Source of the DNA: Cardiobacteriaceae bacterium
GTDB lineage: Bacteria > Pseudomonadota > Gammaproteobacteria > Cardiobacteriales > Cardiobacteriaceae
Reading direction: 5' to 3'
Length of the DNA stretch: 64,000 bases
NCBI GenBank assembly: GCA_030529365.1
Contig: JAUMXB010000012.1
Location: 1 to 64,000 of the forward strand
Positions within the stretch are counted from its first letter, which is position 1; every line of letters begins with the position of its first letter. Below the pieces are notes generated by a model. The model made no database searches, was not told the origin of the DNA, and worked only from the letters and a program-made list of their open reading frames with translations. Below are positions 24,440 through 31,844 of this stretch, one piece after another. A program made the translations under genes and the position numbers.

Positions 24440-25954
24440 ATGGCAAGTACCGTTCTCTTGATTCTCGATGGCTGGGGGCAGCGCGACGCAGCGCCCGACA
24501 ATGCCATTACGCTGGCCAATACCCCCAACTGGGACAGGCTGGTTGCCACGCATCCGCGCATGTTCATCCGCACCGATGGCGAGGCGGTCGGCCTGCCGCG
24601 CGGGCAGATGGGCAATTCCGAGGTGGGGCACATGAATATCGGCGCCGGGCGCGTGATCTATCAGGATTTCACCCGCATATCGCTCGCCTCCGAGCGCGAT
24701 TTTGCCGACAACGACGTGCTGATTCACGCGGTGCGCGATACGCCGACCAAGACCATTCACGTGTTCGGCCTGCTGTCCGCAGGCGGCGTGCATTCGCACG
24801 AGGAGCATTTGTTTGCCTTTTTGCGCCTGGCGGTGCGCGAAGGGGCGCAGAAAGTCGTGGTGCATGCTTTCCTTGATGGCCGCGATACCGCGCCGCAATG
24901 CGCGGCCGAGTCGCTGAAAAAACTCGCGGCGCTTGCCGCCCTTTTCCCGCAAATCGTGCTCGCCGACATCAGCGGCCGCTATTACGCGATGGACCGCGAC
25001 AAGCGCTGGGAGCGCACCGGCGCGGTGTATGACCTGGTGCGCAGCGGCAAGGCGGAGTTTGCTGCCGATTCGGGGCTTGCCGCGCTGGAAGCGGCCTATG
25101 CGCGCGGCGAGATGGACGAATTCGTGAAGCCCACCGTCATTGCCCCGCATCCCATTGCCGATGGCGACAGCGTCGTTTTCATCAATTTCCGTTCCGACCG
25201 CGCGCGCCAGCTCACCCAGCTCTTTGTGGAAGAAGGGTTTGACGGCTACGACGTCAGCAATCGCCCCAAACTCGCCCATTATGTGACGATGACGAGCTAC
25301 CGCGATGATTTTAAGGTGGATGTTGCCTTTCCGGCGCAGGATATCAGCGAAACGCTCGGCGAAGTGGTGGCACGCGCTGGTCTCAAGCAACTGCGCACCG
25401 CGGAAACCGAGAAATATCCGCATGTGACCTATTTCTTCAACGGCGGCAATGAAACGCCGAACGAAGGCGAAGTGCGCCAGGTTGTGCCCTCGCCGAAAGT
25501 GGCCACCTACGACCTGCAACCGGAAATGAGCATCGCCGGCGTCACGCAGGTGCTGGTGGACGGCATTGAAAGCGGGGAATACGGCCTTCTCGTGTGCAAC
25601 TTCGCCAACCCCGACATGGTCGGGCATACCGGCGTGATCCCGGCGGTAGTGAAAGCCGTGGAAGCCGTGGACGACGCGCTCGGCAAGGTGATGGCAGCCG
25701 TGGAAAAAACCGGCGCGAGCATTCTCGTCACCGCCGACCACGGCAACTGCGAGCAGCTTATCGACGAAACCACCGGCCAGCCGCATACCTCGCACACCAC
25801 CAACGTCGTGCCGCTCATCTATCATGGCGCGCGCCCGGCGCATTTCGTGGAAAGCGGCGCGCTTTGCGACCTTGCGCCCACCTTGCTGGCCATCATGGGC
25901 ATTGCCCAGCCCAAGGCGATGAGCGGCAAGAGCCTGCTCGTCTTTGAAGACTGA
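24440..25954 (+). CDS. gpmI: 2,3-bisphosphoglycerate-independent phosphoglycerate mutase
   Basis: About 504 residues, the usual length for iPGM. It has the N-terminal LILDGWGQR metal site, the nucleophilic serine in GNSEVGHMNIGAGR, HAFLDGRDT, the substrate-site RSDRARQLT, and the C-terminal TADHGNCEQL metal ligands. It interconverts 3- and 2-phosphoglycerate in glycolysis using Mn2+. The frame is open 40 codons further upstream into a repeat; the ATG at 24440 is correct because GGAGG lies upstream and the homology begins at ASTVLLILDG. Confidence 0.96.
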   Translation: MASTVLLILDGWGQRDAAPDNAITLANTPNWDRLVATHPRMFIRTDGEAVGLPRGQMGNSEVGHMNIGAGRVIYQDFTRISLASERDFADNDVLIHAVRDTPTKTIHVFGLLSAGGVHSHEEHLFAFLRLAVREGAQKVVVHAFLDGRDTAPQCAAESLKKLAALAALFPQIVLADISGRYYAMDRDKRWERTGAVYDLVRSGKAEFAADSGLAALEAAYARGEMDEFVKPTVIAPHPIADGDSVVFINFRSDRARQLTQLFVEEGFDGYDVSNRPKLAHYVTMTSYRDDFKVDVAFPAQDISETLGEVVARAGLKQLRTAETEKYPHVTYFFNGGNETPNEGEVRQVVPSPKVATYDLQPEMSIAGVTQVLVDGIESGEYGLLVCNFANPDMVGHTGVIPAVVKAVEAVDDALGKVMAAVEKTGASILVTADHGNCEQLIDETTGQPHTSHTTNVVPLIYHGARPAHFVESGALCDLAPTLLAIMGIAQPKAMSGKSLLVFED

Positions 25955-26013
25955 GGCGGCTCGCAAAAACACGCTTTCAACCGAACAACCTACCAATATT
26001 TCAAGGAAAACTT

Positions 26014-26865
26014 ATGGCAGAACGCATTGTCTATGTCAACGGCAGCTATCTGAAGAAAAGCGAGGCGACCGTCTCCGTTTTTGACCGCGGCTTTCTGATG
26101 GCAGACGCCGTTTATGAAGTCAGCGCCGTCATCGGCGGCAAAATGCTCGACAACCTCGCCCACTTGCAGCGCCTGGCGCGCTCGCTCGGCGAACTCAACA
26201 TGCCCATGCCGCTGCCACTCGCCGAACTGGTGGCTGCGCAGGAAAAACTCATTGCCGACAACAAATTGCAGGAAGGCATCATTTATCTGCAAGTCACGCG
26301 CGGCAGCGCCGAGCGCGATTTCCTCTTTGACCCGGACATGAAGCCGACGCTGGTGATGTTCACGCAAGAGAAAAACCTGCGCGACGATCCCAAGGTGAAA
26401 ACCGGCCTCAAGGTGCTCACCCAGCCTGATATCCGCTGGCAGCGCCGCGACATCAAAACCACCCAGCTGCTGGCGCAATCGCTGGCCAAAATGATTGCCA
26501 AATCCGAAGGCTATGACGATGCCTGGATGGTGGAAGACGGATTTGTCACCGAAGGCAGCTCCAACAATGTCTGGATAATCAAAGGCAACACTGTGATCAC
26601 CCGTCCGGCCAGCCATTCCATCCTGAACGGCATTACCCGCCAGGCGCTCGTGAAAGTGATTGCCGAACTGGGGCTTGTGCTGGAAGAGCGTCCCTTCACT
26701 GTAGCCGAAGCCAAGGCCGCCGACGAAGCTTTTGCGACATCAGCAAGCGGCATCGTCATGCCCGTGGTCAGCATCGATGGCGACAAGATCGGCGATGGCA
26801 AGCCGGGCAAACTGGCGCCGGCTCTGCGCGAAAAATATCTGGAAAAGCTTGACCATCTCCTGTGA
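26014..26865 (+). CDS. dat: D-amino acid aminotransferase
   Basis: 283 residues, a fold-type IV PLP aminotransferase. Start block YVNGSYLKKSEATVSVFDRGF, PLP lysine Lys148 in RRDIKTTQLL, and the C-terminal GITRQALVKVI and ATSASGIVMPV motifs fit D-alanine/branched-chain type enzymes. The RGxxxRDF segment (RGSAERDF, residues 96-103) is characteristic of D-amino acid transaminase over BCAT. It would interconvert D-alanine and D-glutamate, for peptidoglycan or D-amino acid use. It lies 59 nt after gpmI and overlaps holC by 4 nt (GTGA). Confidence 0.88.
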   Translation: MAERIVYVNGSYLKKSEATVSVFDRGFLMADAVYEVSAVIGGKMLDNLAHLQRLARSLGELNMPMPLPLAELVAAQEKLIADNKLQEGIIYLQVTRGSAERDFLFDPDMKPTLVMFTQEKNLRDDPKVKTGLKVLTQPDIRWQRRDIKTTQLLAQSLAKMIAKSEGYDDAWMVEDGFVTEGSSNNVWIIKGNTVITRPASHSILNGITRQALVKVIAELGLVLEERPFTVAEAKAADEAFATSASGIVMPVVSIDGDKIGDGKPGKLAPALREKYLEKLDHLL

Positions 26866-27323
26866 GTAAGCCCGAACACGCACCGGCGAAAACGCTGGTG
26901 CGTTTTTACGTTTTTCCCCATGCTAGCCGCGACGCGCGCCTGCAACTCGCCTGCCAGCTTTGCGAAAAGGCGCAGCAGGCCGGGCAGAAAACCCTGCTCC
27001 TCTGCGAAGATGAAAAAATGCGCGCGGACATGGATGCCCTGCTCTGGTCGTTCCGCGCTGACAGCTTCGTCACCCATGCCCTGCCGGAAAGCGAACTCGC
27101 CCGCGAAGCGGCGGTGCTGCTGCTGGTGCCGCCGGAGCGCGGCCAGCGCGGCGACGTCTTCATCAACCTGAGCCTTGAAGAACAGCCGGACATGCCGCGC
27201 GGCTGCACCCGCGTGTTTGAACTGGTCACCACCCAGCCCACCGTGCTGGAAGCCACGCGCAAGCGCTTTGCCGCCTACAGGGCGCGCGGCCTGACGCCGG
27301 AAACGCACAAGCTCAAAAAATAG
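26862..27323 (+). CDS. holC: DNA polymerase III chi subunit
   Basis: 153 residues, slightly longer than the E. coli protein. It has the HolC fold blocks VRFYVFPHASRDARLQLACQL, DMDALLWSFRADSFVTHAL and RGDVFINLSLEEQPDM. The chi subunit links the clamp loader to single-stranded DNA-binding protein. The GTG start at 26862 overlaps the dat stop. The TAG stop lies in the arm of a composite repeat (AAAAAATAGTGATTTTTTATCAT). Confidence 0.88.
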   Translation: MSKPEHAPAKTLVRFYVFPHASRDARLQLACQLCEKAQQAGQKTLLLCEDEKMRADMDALLWSFRADSFVTHALPESELAREAAVLLLVPPERGQRGDVFINLSLEEQPDMPRGCTRVFELVTTQPTVLEATRKRFAAYRARGLTPETHKLKK

Positions 27324-27403
27324 TGATTTTTTATCATCAATAAGCGCTTTTGGTGAGAAAATTTATCACATAAAGCGCTTATTGATGATAAAAAGCAACT
27401 ATC
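27321..27403. repeat. Composite palindromic element, copy 10 (holds the holC stop)
   Basis: Left arm TAGTGATTTTTTATCATC, core at 27342-27349, TGAGAAAATTTATCA, core at 27373-27380 (31 bp apart), right arm GATGATAAAAAGCAACTATCC. The left arm is the reverse complement of the typical right arm. Confidence 0.9.
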
Positions 27404-27597
27404 CTGAGCGATTTCTGAAGGCAAGGTGACGCCATCGTCATTTTTTATCTCTTGAAATAAAAACCTGTTTAAAAAATAGAAAACTATCTGGCATTTTGGC
27501 ATCGCAAACCGGCAAACATGACAGAAATGTGAATTGGCAGAAATACTCTTTTCCCTAATACTCCGCGCCAGCTTTTCATGAAAAAAGGAGACAGAAA

Positions 27598-28026
27598 ATG
27601 CTGGACGGTTTCAAGAAATTTATCGCACGCGGCAATGCCGTCGATCTCGCGGTCGGTGTCGTGATTGGTGCGGCGTTTGGTGCGGTGGTCAATGGCCTGG
27701 TGGAAAGTTTCATCAACCCGCTGATTGCCTGGGTTGCCGGCAAGCCCAATTTTGACCAGCTCACTTTCTCTTTGCCGCCGATCAACCCGCTGATCGAAAA
27801 TGCCCAGCCGACGGTTTTTGAATACGGCAAAATCATCACTGCCGGCGTGAATTTCTTCCTCGTCGCCCTCGCCGTTTACATCTTCATCGTCACTCCGATG
27901 AACAAGCTCAAGGACAAACTGAAAAAGCAGGAAGAAGCCGCACCGGCCGAGCCGCCCGCACCTGCCGAAGAAGTCTTGCTGCTGCGCGAGATTCGCGACA
28001 GCCTGCGCAAGCAGAACCAGCTGTGA
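27598..28026 (+). CDS. mscL: Large-conductance mechanosensitive channel MscL
   Basis: 142 residues, normal size. The N-terminal amphipathic helix and TM1 (KFIARGNAVDLAVGVVIGAAFG) contain the conserved gate region; TM2 is FFLVALAVYIFIVTPMNKL, followed by a charged C-terminal helix (EEVLLLREIRDSL). It forms a homopentameric inner-membrane emergency valve opened by osmotic downshock. AAAAAGGAGA precedes the ATG. Single-gene unit with its own terminator. Confidence 0.96.
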   Translation: MLDGFKKFIARGNAVDLAVGVVIGAAFGAVVNGLVESFINPLIAWVAGKPNFDQLTFSLPPINPLIENAQPTVFEYGKIITAGVNFFLVALAVYIFIVTPMNKLKDKLKKQEEAAPAEPPAPAEEVLLLREIRDSLRKQNQL

Positions 28027-28047
28027 TTTCCTGTTGCAGCAGATAGC

Positions 28048-28076
28048 AAAAAACGGCGCCGAAGCGCCGTTTTTTT
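28048..28076 (+). terminator. Rho-independent terminator of mscL
   Basis: An 8-bp stem AACGGCGC/GCGCCGTT with CGAA loop is followed by six T and preceded by a run of A, starting 25 nt after the mscL stop. Confidence 0.85.
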
Positions 28077-28108
28077 GTGCCCGCATGTTTTTGCGGGTTT
28101 GCGAGCAA

Positions 28109-28191
28109 TGGTAATTTTTCTCATTTATAAGTGCTTATGTAGATGATATTTATCAAAATAAGCGCTTATTGATGATAAAAAACTACTATAT
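28109..28191. repeat. Composite palindromic element, copy 11
   Basis: GGTAATTTTTCTCA, variant core AAGTGCTT at 28129-28136, ATGATATTTATCA, core AAGCGCTT at 28160-28167 (31 bp apart), arm GATGATAAAAAACTACTATATTTGC ending next to the DUF302 gene stop. Confidence 0.85.
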
Positions 28192-28197
28192 TTGCAT

Positions 28198-28647
28198 TTA
28201 TTTTGCAACAACTGTGGCGCGAACCAGATTTTCCGCCTTGGCGAGCGTATTTTCCACATCTGCATAGGACGTGCTGCTGCGCGCGACAACCTGTTCGGCG
28301 CTGTTCAGGATGACCTGCACCTTGCCATCCACTTCCGTCACCAGCACTTTCAGCGGCAATTGCAGGGCGAGCGACGGATCTTTCACCATCAGCGGCGTGC
28401 CGGCCTTGGGCGTGCCATAGACAATGACGATAGCCGGTTGCATGTCAAGCCCGGCTTCCTTGGCGGCGGCCTGGTGATCGATGCGGGCGAAAATGGTCAT
28501 GCCCTTGTCCTTGAGGGTGTTTTCCAGGGTATCGACGGTTTTCGCGAAGTCGAACTGGCTGTCGAGCACGATGGGTGCGTTGGCGGAATCGGCGGCATGG
28601 GCGCTCGTGGCGAGGGTGGCAGCGAGCAGAAGGGATTTGATTTTCAT
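28198..28647 (-). CDS. Periplasmic DUF302 protein
   Basis: About 149 residues. A Sec signal peptide (MKIKSLLLAATLATSAHA, cleaved before ADS) is followed by a DUF302 domain: TVDTLENTLKDKGMTIFARIDH, IVIVYGTPKAGTPLMV, then LPLKVLVTEVDGKVQV. DUF302 proteins are small periplasmic or cytoplasmic beta-alpha domains of unknown function. The ATG at 28647 has AAGGA upstream and was chosen because it gives an intact signal peptide. Confidence 0.83.
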   Translation of the reverse strand: MKIKSLLLAATLATSAHAADSANAPIVLDSQFDFAKTVDTLENTLKDKGMTIFARIDHQAAAKEAGLDMQPAIVIVYGTPKAGTPLMVKDPSLALQLPLKVLVTEVDGKVQVILNSAEQVVARSSTSYADVENTLAKAENLVRATVVAK

Positions 28648-28733
28648 GAATATCCTTGGGTTGTAAACGGGAAAGGTTGCGCCGCGTGCGTTTATACCAC
28701 GATGGCCATGCGTTTTCATGCCGGAAATCAATA

Positions 28734-28753
28734 AAGCCACCTTGCGGTGGCTT
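28734..28753 (-). terminator. Probable terminator of adhP
   Basis: On the minus strand AAGCCACC/GGTGGCTT forms an 8-bp stem with a 4-nt loop followed by TTATT, about 18 nt past the adhP stop codon. The T tract is short. Confidence 0.5.
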
Positions 28754-28770
28754 CTGGCAATGAATGGAGA

Positions 28771-29811
28771 TCAGTGGCCGCAGCCGCAGTCTTTGCCTTT
28801 TTTCATGTCGAGTACCATGCGTCCCTGGATCTTGCCGTCGTACATTTCCTGGAAGATGTCGCCGACTTCATCGAGCGCACGGGTTTGCACCACGGGCACG
28901 ACGATGCCGCGCGCACCGAAATCAAAGGCTTCGGCCAGGTCTTGCCGCGTGCCGACCAGCGAGCCGACCACTTCAATGCCATCAAGCACGGTGCGCGGGA
29001 TGGAGAGATCCATGGTTTCCACCGGCAGACCAACGGCAACCACGCGGCCACCGGCGCGCACGCAGTCAATCGCGCTGTTGAAGGCGGCCTTGGAAACGGC
29101 GGTAACCACGGCAGCATGTGCGCCGCCATTGCTGATTTCGCGGATGCGCGCGGCAGCATCTTCCTTGCCTGCATTGATGACGACGTCCGCTCCGGTTTCC
29201 TTGGCGAGCGCCAGTTTGTCGTCATTGAGGTCGATGGCAATCACTTGTGCACCAAAGACCTTTTTGGCGTATTGCACGCCGAGGTTGCCGAGTCCGCCCG
29301 CGCCGTAAACGGCAATCCATTGCCCCGGACGCACGCCGGAAACCTTGGTGGCCTTGTAAGTGGTAACACCTGCGCAGGTGATGCTGCTGGCCTGCGCGGG
29401 ATCGAGGCCGTCCGGCACTTTGACGGCATAATCGGCGGTGACGAGGCAGTATTCCGCCATGCCGCCGTCCACCGTATAGCCCGCGTTTTTCACGCTGCGG
29501 CACAGGGTTTCGCGCCCCGAATCGCAATATTCGCAGCGTCCGCAGCTTTCAAAAAGCCAGGCGATGCTCACGCGGTCGCCAACTTTGAGCGATTCCACGT
29601 CGGGGGCAATCTCGCGCACGATGCCGATGCCTTCGTGGCCGAGAATGCGGCCGGGCTGTTTGCCGTAATCGCCGGCGGCAACGTGCAAGTCAGTGTGGCA
29701 AACGCCGCAGAATTCCACTTCGACGAGCGCTTCGCCGGGGCCGACCTTGGGGATGGGTTTCTCAACGACTTCCACGCCGTTGCATGCCTGGTTGACGACT
29801 GCTGCTTTCAT
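28771..29811 (-). CDS. adhP: Zinc-dependent alcohol dehydrogenase (AdhP type)
   Basis: About 346 residues, medium-chain dehydrogenase. Catalytic zinc ligands are in CGVCHTDLH and GHEGIGIV; the structural zinc cysteines are in [18 protein letters not shown] is bound at [14 protein letters not shown]. It oxidises ethanol or reduces acetaldehyde with NAD(H) in the cytoplasm. The protein ends in GKDCGCGH, a Cys/His tail that could be a metal-binding appendage (inference). The ATG at 29811 follows AAGGAG with 6-nt spacing. Confidence 0.92.
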   Translation of the reverse strand: MKAAVVNQACNGVEVVEKPIPKVGPGEALVEVEFCGVCHTDLHVAAGDYGKQPGRILGHEGIGIVREIAPDVESLKVGDRVSIAWLFESCGRCEYCDSGRETLCRSVKNAGYTVDGGMAEYCLVTADYAVKVPDGLDPAQASSITCAGVTTYKATKVSGVRPGQWIAVYGAGGLGNLGVQYAKKVFGAQVIAIDLNDDKLALAKETGADVVINAGKEDAAARIREISNGGAHAAVVTAVSKAAFNSAIDCVRAGGRVVAVGLPVETMDLSIPRTVLDGIEVVGSLVGTRQDLAEAFDFGARGIVVPVVQTRALDEVGDIFQEMYDGKIQGRMVLDMKKGKDCGCGH

Positions 29812-29954
29812 GTCCAACTCCTTGAAATGGCAATTGAGAATGGTGCCTGCATCAGGCGGCTCCAGTATAGCGATGCCTTGCGGTGTTATCCTATCGCATC
29901 AGGTATAACAGGATGATTGTAAAGGGTATTTTCATTTTTATCGTTTTTGGCCGG

Positions 29955-30014
29955 TAAATAATATTTTTTTATCGCGGCAAGCGCTTCGTGATGGTAAAAA
30001 AGCACTGTTTTTCT
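29955..30014. repeat. Composite palindromic element, single-core copy 12
   Basis: Arm TATTTTTTTATCGCGGC, core AAGCGCTT, arm TGATGGTAAAAAAGCACTGTTTTTC. The right arm ends at the stop codon of the TRIC-type gene. This is the arm-core-arm form without the middle palindrome. Confidence 0.8.
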
Positions 30015-30618
30015 AGAATTTCGGCAGATGCCAGTCGCGGTAATGGGCGAGCAGGCGCAGGGCATAGCCGCCCCAGAGCAGGATATTCAGGGTGAGCGGA
30101 TTGACCCATCCGCCATGATGCAGGCCGTAGAGGGCAAGGGCGATGAGAATGGCGACGCTGCCATAGAAATCCTTGCGCAAGATCATCGGGATGTCGTTCA
30201 CCAGCATGTCGCGGATAATGCCGCCGCCCACCGCCGTGGCAAAGCCGAGCATGACGACGCCGAAGAGGTTGAGATCGAGCGCAAGCCCCGCTTGCGCGCC
30301 GGTGATGGTAAAGGCGACGAGGCCGAGCGAATCGGCAAGGAGAAAGAGGGTGACGAGGATTTTCTTTTGCCGCTGTTGCAGCTTGGCGAGCCAGGCGATG
30401 GCAAGGGTGACGGATATGACGATGAGGGCGGTGTGCTGGGTAAAGACGGCGGGAATGCGGCCGATGAGCACGTCGCGCAGCATGCCGCCACCAATGGCGG
30501 TGAGCAGGGTGACGATGATGACGCCGAGCATGTCGAGGCGCTTGCGCACGCCGACGAGATAGCCGGAGATGGCGAAGGCGGCAGTGCCGATGATGTGGAT
30601 GAGATCGGTTGTGGTCAT
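30013..30618 (-). CDS. TRIC-type cation channel/UPF0126 (YicG-like) membrane protein
   Basis: 201 residues, seven predicted helices built as a tandem repeat of three-helix bundles plus one. Each repeat carries the hallmark glycine motif: TAIGGGMLRDVLIGRIP near residue 40 and TAVGGGIIRDMLVNDIP near residue 127. Members form trimeric cation (K+) channels. It stands alone, facing away from modA. The stop TAG lies at the edge of a composite repeat arm. Confidence 0.87.
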   Translation of the reverse strand: MTTTDLIHIIGTAAFAISGYLVGVRKRLDMLGVIIVTLLTAIGGGMLRDVLIGRIPAVFTQHTALIVISVTLAIAWLAKLQQRQKKILVTLFLLADSLGLVAFTITGAQAGLALDLNLFGVVMLGFATAVGGGIIRDMLVNDIPMILRKDFYGSVAILIALALYGLHHGGWVNPLTLNILLWGGYALRLLAHYRDWHLPKF

Positions 30619-30631
30619 GTTTCAGGATAAA

Positions 30632-30717
30632 ATGGGAAATTTTCTCAATATGAAGCGCTTGATGTGGGAAATATTCTCATAACAAGCGCTTCATGATGGT
30701 AAAAAATCACTATTTTA
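30632..30717. repeat. Composite palindromic element, copy 13 (two cores)
   Basis: GGGAAATTTTCTCA unit, core at 30653-30660, GGGAAATATTCTCA, core at 30684-30691 (31 bp apart), arm GGTAAAAAATCACTATTTT. It fills the space between the TRIC-type gene start and the modA promoter. Confidence 0.9.
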
Positions 30718-30743
30718 ATCCATTTTCTGTTAAATGCTATAAT
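30715..30743 (+). promoter_or_regulatory. Candidate extended -10 promoter of modA
   Basis: TGCTATAAT is an extended -10 with perfect TATAAT at 30738-30743; a weak TTAATC lies 17 bp upstream. No sequence matching the E. coli ModE operator consensus was seen around it. Confidence 0.5.
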
Positions 30744-30781
30744 GTGCGTGCTGCATGTGGCAGTTTTTTTGGAGTGGATCA

Positions 30782-31528
30782 ATGAAAAAAACGTCGCTGG
30801 CGATGTTGTTCGCCTTGTCTTCCCTTGCCGCGGGCGCCGCGGAAATCACCGTGTCGGCTGCTGCGAGCTTGACGGATGCCTTTACCGATATCGCCAAGGC
30901 TTATGAGAAACAGTATCCCGATGCCAAGATTAACCTGAATTTCGCCGGTTCCGGTGCGCTGTTGCAGCAAATCGTGAATGGCGCGCCGGCGGACGTGTTC
31001 GCGAGCGCCGATACGGTCACCATGGACAAGGCCAGGGATTTCGTGGCACCGGACAGCCGCGTGAATTTCGCCGAGAACCGCCTCGTGGTCATCGTGCCCA
31101 AGGATTCTGCCTGGGCAGGCAAGGAGCTTGCTGCGCTCGTCGATGATGCGGCGGTGCAGCGCATTGCCATTGCCAACGTGGAAAGCGTGCCTGTGGGGCG
31201 CTACAGCAAGTCCGCGCTTGACAAGGCCGGCCTGTGGGACAAATTGGGCGACAAGAACCTGCCCACGCAGAACGTGCGCCAGTCGCTGGATTATGTGGCA
31301 CGCGGCGAAGCGGATGCCGGATTCGTGTACGCGACCGATGCCGCGATCATGCCGGAGAAAGTGAAAGTGGTGTTTGAAGTGGCGCTGGAGCAGCCGCTGG
31401 TTTACCCCATCGCCGTGCTGAAAAACAGCCAGGCCGCGGATGAGGCGAAGCGCTTTGTCGGGTTCGTGCGCGGCGAAGAAGGACAAAAAGTGCTGCAAGG
31501 CTACGGCTTTATTGCGCCCAAGATGTAA
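30782..31528 (+). CDS. modA: Molybdate ABC transporter substrate-binding protein
   Basis: About 248 residues. A Sec signal (MKKTSLAMLFALSSLAAGAA) precedes the binding domain, which starts EITVSAAASLTDAF, the ModA oxyanion site, followed by NFAGSGALLQQI, ADVFASAD, and PVGRYSKSAL. It binds molybdate (and probably tungstate) in the periplasm for ModBC. It is separated from modB and modC by about 10 kb that hold torCA and the cofactor genes. GGAGTGGATC precedes the ATG. Confidence 0.93.
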   Translation: MKKTSLAMLFALSSLAAGAAEITVSAAASLTDAFTDIAKAYEKQYPDAKINLNFAGSGALLQQIVNGAPADVFASADTVTMDKARDFVAPDSRVNFAENRLVVIVPKDSAWAGKELAALVDDAAVQRIAIANVESVPVGRYSKSALDKAGLWDKLGDKNLPTQNVRQSLDYVARGEADAGFVYATDAAIMPEKVKVVFEVALEQPLVYPIAVLKNSQAADEAKRFVGFVRGEEGQKVLQGYGFIAPKM

Positions 31529-31551
31529 TATTTCAAAATTTTCCTGAAAAT

Positions 31552-31631
31552 CGTCATTTTTTATCACAAATAAGCGCTTATCGTGAGAATTTTTTGCACA
31601 ATAAGCGCTTATCAGTGAGAAAATTTATCAT
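31552..31631. repeat. Composite palindromic element, copy 14 (two cores)
   Basis: Left arm CGTCATTTTTTATCAC, core at 31572-31579, TGAGAATTTTTTGCA, core at 31603-31610 (31 bp apart), then GTGAGAAAATTTATCATGC. Confidence 0.9.
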
Positions 31632-31639
31632 GCGGCGCA

Positions 31640-31795
31640 ATGGCGGTTGATACCCGCCCTGCGGTTTGGATTGCAGTCGCCGCAGGTTGGGGCATTTCGG
31701 CAAGCCAATAGCCATGAAGTGATCCCAACAGCAGGCAAGTATTGCCGGTTGGGGTTCGGCCATGCCTCACGCCAACATGTGATGCTTCGTTGGCG
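31640..31795. repeat. Family 2 intergenic repeat (GGTTGGGG type), degenerate copy d
   Basis: Contains GCAGGTTGGGGCATTTCGG, CCCAACAGCAGGC and GGTTGGGGTTCGGCC, pieces shared with the palindromic repeat near 40.6 kb, but the overall palindrome is eroded. Confidence 0.5.
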
Positions 31796-31800
31796 TCCAC

Positions 31801-31828
31801 AAAAAAACCGCCCGCAGGCGGTTTTTTT
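31801..31828. terminator. Bidirectional terminator between modA and torA
   Basis: AAACCGCC/GGCGGTTT stem with CGCA loop, preceded by seven A and followed by seven T, so it works for both converging genes. It ends 16 nt from the torA stop. Confidence 0.85.
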
Positions 31829-31844
31829 GTGCCATCACGAGCCG

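Larger units (their letters stand above)
31529..31844. other. 316-nt convergent intergenic stretch between modA and torA
   Basis: It holds one composite AAGCGCTT element, a degenerate family 2 repeat and a bidirectional terminator, in that order. No gene is visible. Confidence 0.7.

Noticed and set aside
31641-31797. A small RNA or short gene between modA and torA
   Set aside because: The sequence matches pieces of the GTTGGGG repeat family, and no promoter or ribosome binding site is visible.
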